Positions 43,435 through 47,524 of a stretch of 47,524 bases of DNA are shown piece after piece (the first letter of the stretch is position 1; each line of letters begins with the position of its first letter). Made by a program: the position numbers and the translations under genes. The notes under the pieces are model-generated. The model was not told where the DNA came from and ran no database searches. It saw only the letters and a program-made list of their open reading frames with translations. Source of the stretch: Gammaproteobacteria bacterium (lineage in GTDB: Bacteria > Pseudomonadota > Gammaproteobacteria > JAJPIJ01); NCBI GenBank assembly GCA_021324815.1, contig JAJPIJ010000010.1, positions 1 through 47,524 of the forward strand. Reading direction: 5' to 3'.

Positions 43435-45684
43435 TCAATCGCAGATTTCCACACCATCCACGCGCCGGTAACCGCGCGGCAGTTTGTTGCCGCGCCGGCC
43501 CCGCGGACCACGGAAGGCGGCGAGGTCGGCGGATTTCAACGTCACCCAGCGCTGGCCGGAATGCAGCTTGAGGCTCTTGCCCGTGGGGATCACCGCGAGC
43601 GCGGCAAGGCCATCCTCGCCCGCCGCCAGCGCCTCCGGCTTGATGCTGATCAATTTCAGCCCCTTGCCCTTGTTCAGGACCGGCAGCTCCTTGACGGGAA
43701 ACAACGTCAAGCGCCCCTCCTTCGATACGACGGCGATTTCGTCCGTATCGGCGGCCTGTACTTCCACGGGACGGATGACGCCGGCGCCCGCCGGCGCTCT
43801 GAGCACGGCCTTGCCCGCCTTGTTCTTGGCGTACAGCGCTTCAAGCCTGGCCACGAAGCCGTAGCCGGCGCCGCTGGCCAGCACATAAAGCGCGTCCGGT
43901 GCGCCCAGCATCACGCCCGAGAAACTCGCCCCCTCCGGCGGCGTCAGCCGTCCCGACAGCGGCTCCCCCAGCCCGCGCGCAGACGGCAGGCTGTGGGCGG
44001 GCAGTGAATAGCAGCGGCCGGTGGAATCGATGAATACCGCCGTCTGGTTGGAGCGGCCGCGCGCATGGCCCAGATAGCCGTCGCCCGTGCGATAGCCGAG
44101 CTCGCCGGGATTGATGTCATGTCCCCGCGCGGCGCGCACCCAGCCCTTCTGCGACAGCACCACCGTGACGGGTTCGGCGGGAACGAGTTCGGACTCATCC
44201 AGCGCCTGTGCCTCCCCGCGCTGCACGATGGGCGAGCGGCGGGCGTCACCGTATTTCTCCGCGTCGGTTTCGATCTCCTGCCTGACCAGCGTCTTCAGCC
44301 GCGCCCGCGACTCCAGTATTTTCTTCAAATCCGCTTGTTCGGATTTCAGATCCTTCTGCTCGCCACGGATCTTGATCTCCTCGATTCTGGCCAGATTGCG
44401 CAATTTCAAATCAAGAATGGCGTCGGCCTGTTCGGCGCTGAGCTTGAAGCGCTTCATCAACACCGGCCTGGGCTCGTCCTCGCGGCGGATGATGGCGATC
44501 ACCTGCTCGATGTTGAGGTGGGCGATCAGCAAACCATCCAAAATGTGCAGGCGCGCGGCGACCTTTTCCAGCCGGTGCTGCAGCCGGCGCCTGACGGTTT
44601 GCAGCCGCCACTCCAGCCACTCGGCGAGCAGCGACTTCAAGTCCTTGACCTGCGGCAGACCGTTCGTGCCGATGACGTTGAGATTGACGCGACAGGATTT
44701 TTCCAGGTCGGTGGTGGCAAACAGATGAGCCATCAGGGCCCCGGCGTCGACGCGGCCGGAGCGCGGCACCAGCACCAGCCGCGTCGGCGTTTCGTGATCG
44801 GACTCGTCGCGGAGGTCCTCGATCATCGGCAGTTTTTTCTCCCGCATCTGCGCCGCGATCTGCTCGAGCACCCGCGCGCCGGAGGTCTGGTAGGGCAGCG
44901 CCGTGATGACGATGTCGTCCCCCTCCTTCTCGTACACCGCGCGCATGCGCACCATGCCGTTGCCGGTCTCGTACATTTTCCGCAATTCGTTGCGCGGCGT
45001 GATGATCTCGGCACGGGTCGGAAAATCCGGCCCCTTGACGTGCTTGCACAACTCGCGCACGGACGTGCCGGGATGTTCCAGCAGATGGACGCAGGCGGCG
45101 GCCACCTCGCGCAGGTTGTGCGGCGGGATGTCGGTCGCCATGCCGACGGCAATGCCGGTCGCGCCGTTCAGCAGCACGTTGGGCAGCCGCGCCGGCAGCA
45201 GCCTCGGCTCCGTCAGCGTGCCGTCAAAGTTCGGAATCCACTCGGTCGTCCCCTCCCCCAGTTCATCCAGCAGCAACTGGGAATAGGCCGTGAGTCGCGA
45301 TTCGGTGTAACGCATGGCGGCAAAGGACTTGGGGTCATCCATCGAACCCCAGTTGCCCTGTCCGTCGATCAGCGGGTAGCGGTAGCTGAAATCCTGCGCC
45401 ATCAGCACCATCGCCTCGTAGCAGGCGGCATCGCCGTGCGGGTGGAACTTGCCAATGACGTCGCCCACCGTGCGCGCGGATTTCTTGTGCTTCGCGCCCG
45501 CCGCCAGCCCCAGCTCGGACATGGCGTAGATGATGCGCCGCTGCACCGGCTTCAATCCGTCGGCGATGTGCGGCAGCGCGCGGTCGAGGATGACGTACAT
45601 GGAATAATCCAGGTACGCCCGCTCGGTGAATTCATGCAGCGGCTTGCGTTCGGCCCTGTCGAACAATGACAATGTGTTGATCAT
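43435..45684 (-). CDS. parC: DNA topoisomerase IV subunit A
   Basis: ParC decatenates daughter chromosomes with ParE. The 749-aa protein follows E. coli ParC along its length: catalytic Y126 in [44 protein letters not shown], and a C-terminal beta-propeller ending [10 protein letters not shown]. At the quinolone-determining site [11 protein letters not shown]86 replaces E. coli Ser80 while E90 (Glu84) is kept. ATG 45684 fits the family start, although no ribosome site is seen. A longer frame from 45774 adds an unlike leader and is rejected. parE is not in the window. Confidence 0.95.
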   Translation of the reverse strand: MINTLSLFDRAERKPLHEFTERAYLDYSMYVILDRALPHIADGLKPVQRRIIYAMSELGLAAGAKHKKSARTVGDVIGKFHPHGDAACYEAMVLMAQDFSYRYPLIDGQGNWGSMDDPKSFAAMRYTESRLTAYSQLLLDELGEGTTEWIPNFDGTLTEPRLLPARLPNVLLNGATGIAVGMATDIPPHNLREVAAACVHLLEHPGTSVRELCKHVKGPDFPTRAEIITPRNELRKMYETGNGMVRMRAVYEKEGDDIVITALPYQTSGARVLEQIAAQMREKKLPMIEDLRDESDHETPTRLVLVPRSGRVDAGALMAHLFATTDLEKSCRVNLNVIGTNGLPQVKDLKSLLAEWLEWRLQTVRRRLQHRLEKVAARLHILDGLLIAHLNIEQVIAIIRREDEPRPVLMKRFKLSAEQADAILDLKLRNLARIEEIKIRGEQKDLKSEQADLKKILESRARLKTLVRQEIETDAEKYGDARRSPIVQRGEAQALDESELVPAEPVTVVLSQKGWVRAARGHDINPGELGYRTGDGYLGHARGRSNQTAVFIDSTGRCYSLPAHSLPSARGLGEPLSGRLTPPEGASFSGVMLGAPDALYVLASGAGYGFVARLEALYAKNKAGKAVLRAPAGAGVIRPVEVQAADTDEIAVVSKEGRLTLFPVKELPVLNKGKGLKLISIKPEALAAGEDGLAALAVIPTGKSLKLHSGQRWVTLKSADLAAFRGPRGRRGNKLPRGYRRVDGVEICD

Positions 45685-45840
45685 CGGGAGTCGATCCGTA
45701 AAGTTTGAGGAAAGAAACGCGGGCGGTCGCGGTGCCGCGGGTAAAGAGTTCAGGGTACTTATGACGTTGTTCAAAGTAAAGATTGACGGTGGCCGTCAAG
45801 CTGCCTCGACGGAAGCCGGATCGTCGCGCCCTTGTCGTCC

Positions 45841-46314
45841 ATGAGCGGGACACGGATCAGCGACATCTGCAATTACCGCCTGGTGGATGCGCGGCTGGCC
45901 GCCGCCGGCCAGCCGACGGCGGCGCAGCTCGCCGCGGCGGCACACGAGGGGTTCGAAGTCATCATCAACCTGGCGTTACACGACGATCCGCGCTACTCGC
46001 TCAGGGACGAGGCGGGTCAGGTCAGATCGCTGGGCATGGAGTACGTCCATATCCCCGTGCAGTTTGATGCGCCCAGCGAAAATGATTTGCTGGCCTTCTT
46101 CGCGGCCCTGGAGAAGCATCGGGATCAGAAGGTGCTGGTGCACTGCATGGCCAACATGCGGGTGACCGCGTTCCTGGGCCTGTATCAGGCCATCAAACAG
46201 GATAAATCCGATGAAGAAGCGTTCGCCTTGATGAAGACTGTCTGGCAACCCAATGCCGTGTGGTCGTCGTTCATCGCGGCGATGCTGGCGAAGCACCGCC
46301 GGGCGCCGGGTTAG
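45841..46314 (+). CDS. Protein tyrosine phosphatase-like protein (DUF442/DSP-related)
   Basis: The 157-aa protein has the fold pattern of small phosphatase-like proteins: NYRLVDARLAAAGQPTAAQL near the start and KVLVHCMANMRVTAFLGLYQ at the active loop. The loop is H101-C102-MANM-R107, a C-x4-R spacing rather than the C-x5-R of classical phosphatases. Related DUF442 sequences as I recall them also have x4. ATG 45841 is chosen over TTG 45832; no clear ribosome site is present. The substrate is unknown. Its end overlaps the convergent chemoreceptor gene by 4 nt. Confidence 0.8.
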   Translation: MSGTRISDICNYRLVDARLAAAGQPTAAQLAAAAHEGFEVIINLALHDDPRYSLRDEAGQVRSLGMEYVHIPVQFDAPSENDLLAFFAALEKHRDQKVLVHCMANMRVTAFLGLYQAIKQDKSDEEAFALMKTVWQPNAVWSSFIAAMLAKHRRAPG

Positions 46315-47429
46315 GCGCCGTCGTCGCCCAGGATCTCGCGGAAATTGACGTCAATGGCGACCACGCCGAGGATCCGCCCTGCGCGGTCGTTGAAGGTGGC
46401 GGATGCAGTGAGACAGAATTCATCGGTGGCCGCCGAACGGTATATTTCTGAAAGATAAACCCCGTCGGTGCGCAGCGCGCCGCGGAACCACGGACGTTGC
46501 GACCAGTTCTTGTGCAGGCCCGAGGTGCCGTAGGAAGCCTGAAAATCCCGGCGGGAGATGTTTTCCGTGATCTGGATGCCGCGCGCGTCGGTGGCGTACG
46601 CCAGCTCGACGAAGGCACAGCGCCGGACCGCCAGGCGCAGCGCGGCCGCCTGCCGTCCGGAATCGCCCGATCGCAAGCCGTGGTCCGCGCGCAATTCCTC
46701 CACCAGCCGTTCGACGCGGTTGTGCGCTTCCAGTTTGAATGATCCCACCGAGCGGATCATCTGCTCGCTCAACTCGCGCAGGCTGAGGCCGAGCTTGTTC
46801 AATTCGCGCGCCTCGCTGGCCTGGCGTGACGCGCTGACATCCGCCTCATCCATGCGCTCCAGCAGCCAGCCCAGCCCACGACCATTGCCAAGGCCGGCTG
46901 ATTCACCGCCCGCCTCCTCGAGGCCGATGGCCCGGGCGATGCGCAGGGTGTTTTCCTGAAGCCGCGCAACCTTGTTCTGCACGTCCTTCGTCGCCGCGGC
47001 CGCGTTCTCCGACAACATGCGGATTTCCTTCGCCAGCACGGCGAAGGCCCTCCCCTCCCTGCCCGCGTGCGCGGCGGCGATGCTGGTGTTGATGGCGATC
47101 ATGCGCGTCGCGTCCGCCATGGTGCGGATCATCGAACTGAGATCGCCGATTTCGTTCGTCGAGCTCCGCAACTGGCGCACGGTGTGGTCCAGCGTCGCGG
47201 TCATCTCGCGCGTCATGCCGACGATGTTGCGCACGTGGCTGGCCTGGCGTTCGGCCTCGGCCTGCCGTCCCGCCGCCATTTCACTAAGTTGGGGGGCGAC
47301 CTGCGAAAGGCCGATGGTGGCGTGCGCGAGCCGCAAAAGGGCGGTGTCCTGCACCGGCGCGGTGCGCTCGGCACCAACTGTGGCGGGATCGGCAATCAAC
47401 AAGCCGAGATTATTCAAGGTGATTAGCAA
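46311..47429 (-). CDS. Soluble methyl-accepting chemotaxis-type receptor with C-terminal Cache/PDC-like sensor
   Basis: The 372-aa protein has no membrane segment and no HAMP domain. The signalling region is near the N-terminus (about 45-165). It has a hairpin tip MIAINTSIAAAHAGREGRAFAVLAKEIRMLSENA in place of the usual QTNLLALNAAIEAARAGE form. A helical linker (about 170-255) leads to a C-terminal PDC/Cache-like domain (about 270-370, SQRPWFRGALRTDGVYLSEIY). This order is the reverse of ordinary receptors. The start is TTG 47429; no ATG or GTG is in frame upstream before TAA 47511-47513. A cytoplasmic stimulus is inferred. Confidence 0.82.
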   Translation of the reverse strand: MLITLNNLGLLIADPATVGAERTAPVQDTALLRLAHATIGLSQVAPQLSEMAAGRQAEAERQASHVRNIVGMTREMTATLDHTVRQLRSSTNEIGDLSSMIRTMADATRMIAINTSIAAAHAGREGRAFAVLAKEIRMLSENAAAATKDVQNKVARLQENTLRIARAIGLEEAGGESAGLGNGRGLGWLLERMDEADVSASRQASEARELNKLGLSLRELSEQMIRSVGSFKLEAHNRVERLVEELRADHGLRSGDSGRQAAALRLAVRRCAFVELAYATDARGIQITENISRRDFQASYGTSGLHKNWSQRPWFRGALRTDGVYLSEIYRSAATDEFCLTASATFNDRAGRILGVVAIDVNFREILGDDGA

Positions 47430-47509
47430 AGATCTGGCACTGGTTTTACCAAGGTATCGAGTATCAAGTCGAACAAATCTTTCTTTCGGTTGTTGTACCG
47501 GAACTGCAT
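47423..47509 (-). CDS. Short reading frame overlapping the chemoreceptor start
   Basis: ATG 47507-47509 opens a 28-codon frame (MQFRYNNRKKDLFDLILDTL and onward) ending at TAA 47423-47425. It overlaps the TTG start of the receptor by 7 nt. It could be a leader peptide that couples translation, the real N-terminus separated by a frameshift, or chance. The window ends 15 nt upstream, so no promoter or ribosome site can be judged. Confidence 0.3.
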   Translation of the reverse strand: MQFRYNNRKKDLFDLILDTLVKPVPDLC

Positions 47510-47524
47510 TTTATAAAGATACAA

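Overview
The window reads as a chromosome segment of a high-GC gammaproteobacterium. The evidence is the run lolE-lolC-lolD-comEC-exbB-exbD-lpxK-ycaR-kdsB, the aat-bpt-infA group, a Pseudomonas-type nrdAB pair with N-terminal ATP-cones, ParC, HtpX, and several Gram-negative envelope genes. Genus cannot be fixed from sequence alone. The composition and the repeat families would fit a Chromatiales or Acidiferrobacterales type sulfur or metal chemolithotroph, but that is inference.

Layout. 1-4.6 kb is an accessory strip: the end of an upstream gene, a type I restriction R subunit (HsdR), a small coiled-coil membrane protein in the same operon, REP-like repeats, and a YefM/YoeB toxin-antitoxin pair with a palindromic operator. 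4.6-8.9 kb (minus) is a tightly overlapping set: an AcoR-like regulator lacking the AAA+ module, acetyl-CoA synthetase, and a divergent DAHP synthase. 9.0-13.2 kb holds a secreted retropepsin-like protease and a cobalamin unit (promoter, B12 riboswitch, BtuB receptor, PduO adenosyltransferase, DUF6580 membrane protein). 13.3-16.4 kb carries an MgtC/DUF4010 membrane protein, a PH-domain protein, a two-hairpin repeat element and a fatty-acid desaturase. 16.4-20.1 kb (minus) has an AmrS-type radical SAM enzyme, an isocitrate dehydrogenase fused to two CBS domains, and a HpcH/HpaI aldolase.

20.1-27.4 kb (plus) starts with a strongly signalled, monocistronic secreted peptide. Its mature N-terminus resembles HvfA-type metallophore precursors, but it lacks their EGKCG repeats. 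A secreted hypothetical protein and three translationally coupled GNAT-fold transferases follow (FemAB-like, Aat, Bpt), then infA, an Aas-like acyltransferase/acyl-ACP synthetase and a HisA-like TIM barrel. 27.4-36.1 kb (minus) is the envelope-biogenesis and competence run. 36.2-42.1 kb (plus) has tsaB, an O-methyltransferase, and nrdAB behind a control region with DnaA boxes, NrdR boxes and a sigma-70 promoter, ending in a strong terminator. 42.1-47.5 kb contains a second two-hairpin element, htpX with a textbook sigma-32 promoter, parC, a phosphatase-like protein, and a soluble chemoreceptor with its sensor domain at the C-terminus.

No rRNA, tRNA, CRISPR array or insertion sequence was seen. 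The observations I rate highest are the orphan HvfA-like peptide, the Icd-CBS fusion, the regulator-acs-DAHPS coupling with altered metal-ligand motifs, the HsdR-linked membrane protein, the FemAB-Aat-Bpt coupling, and the two-hairpin repeat family.
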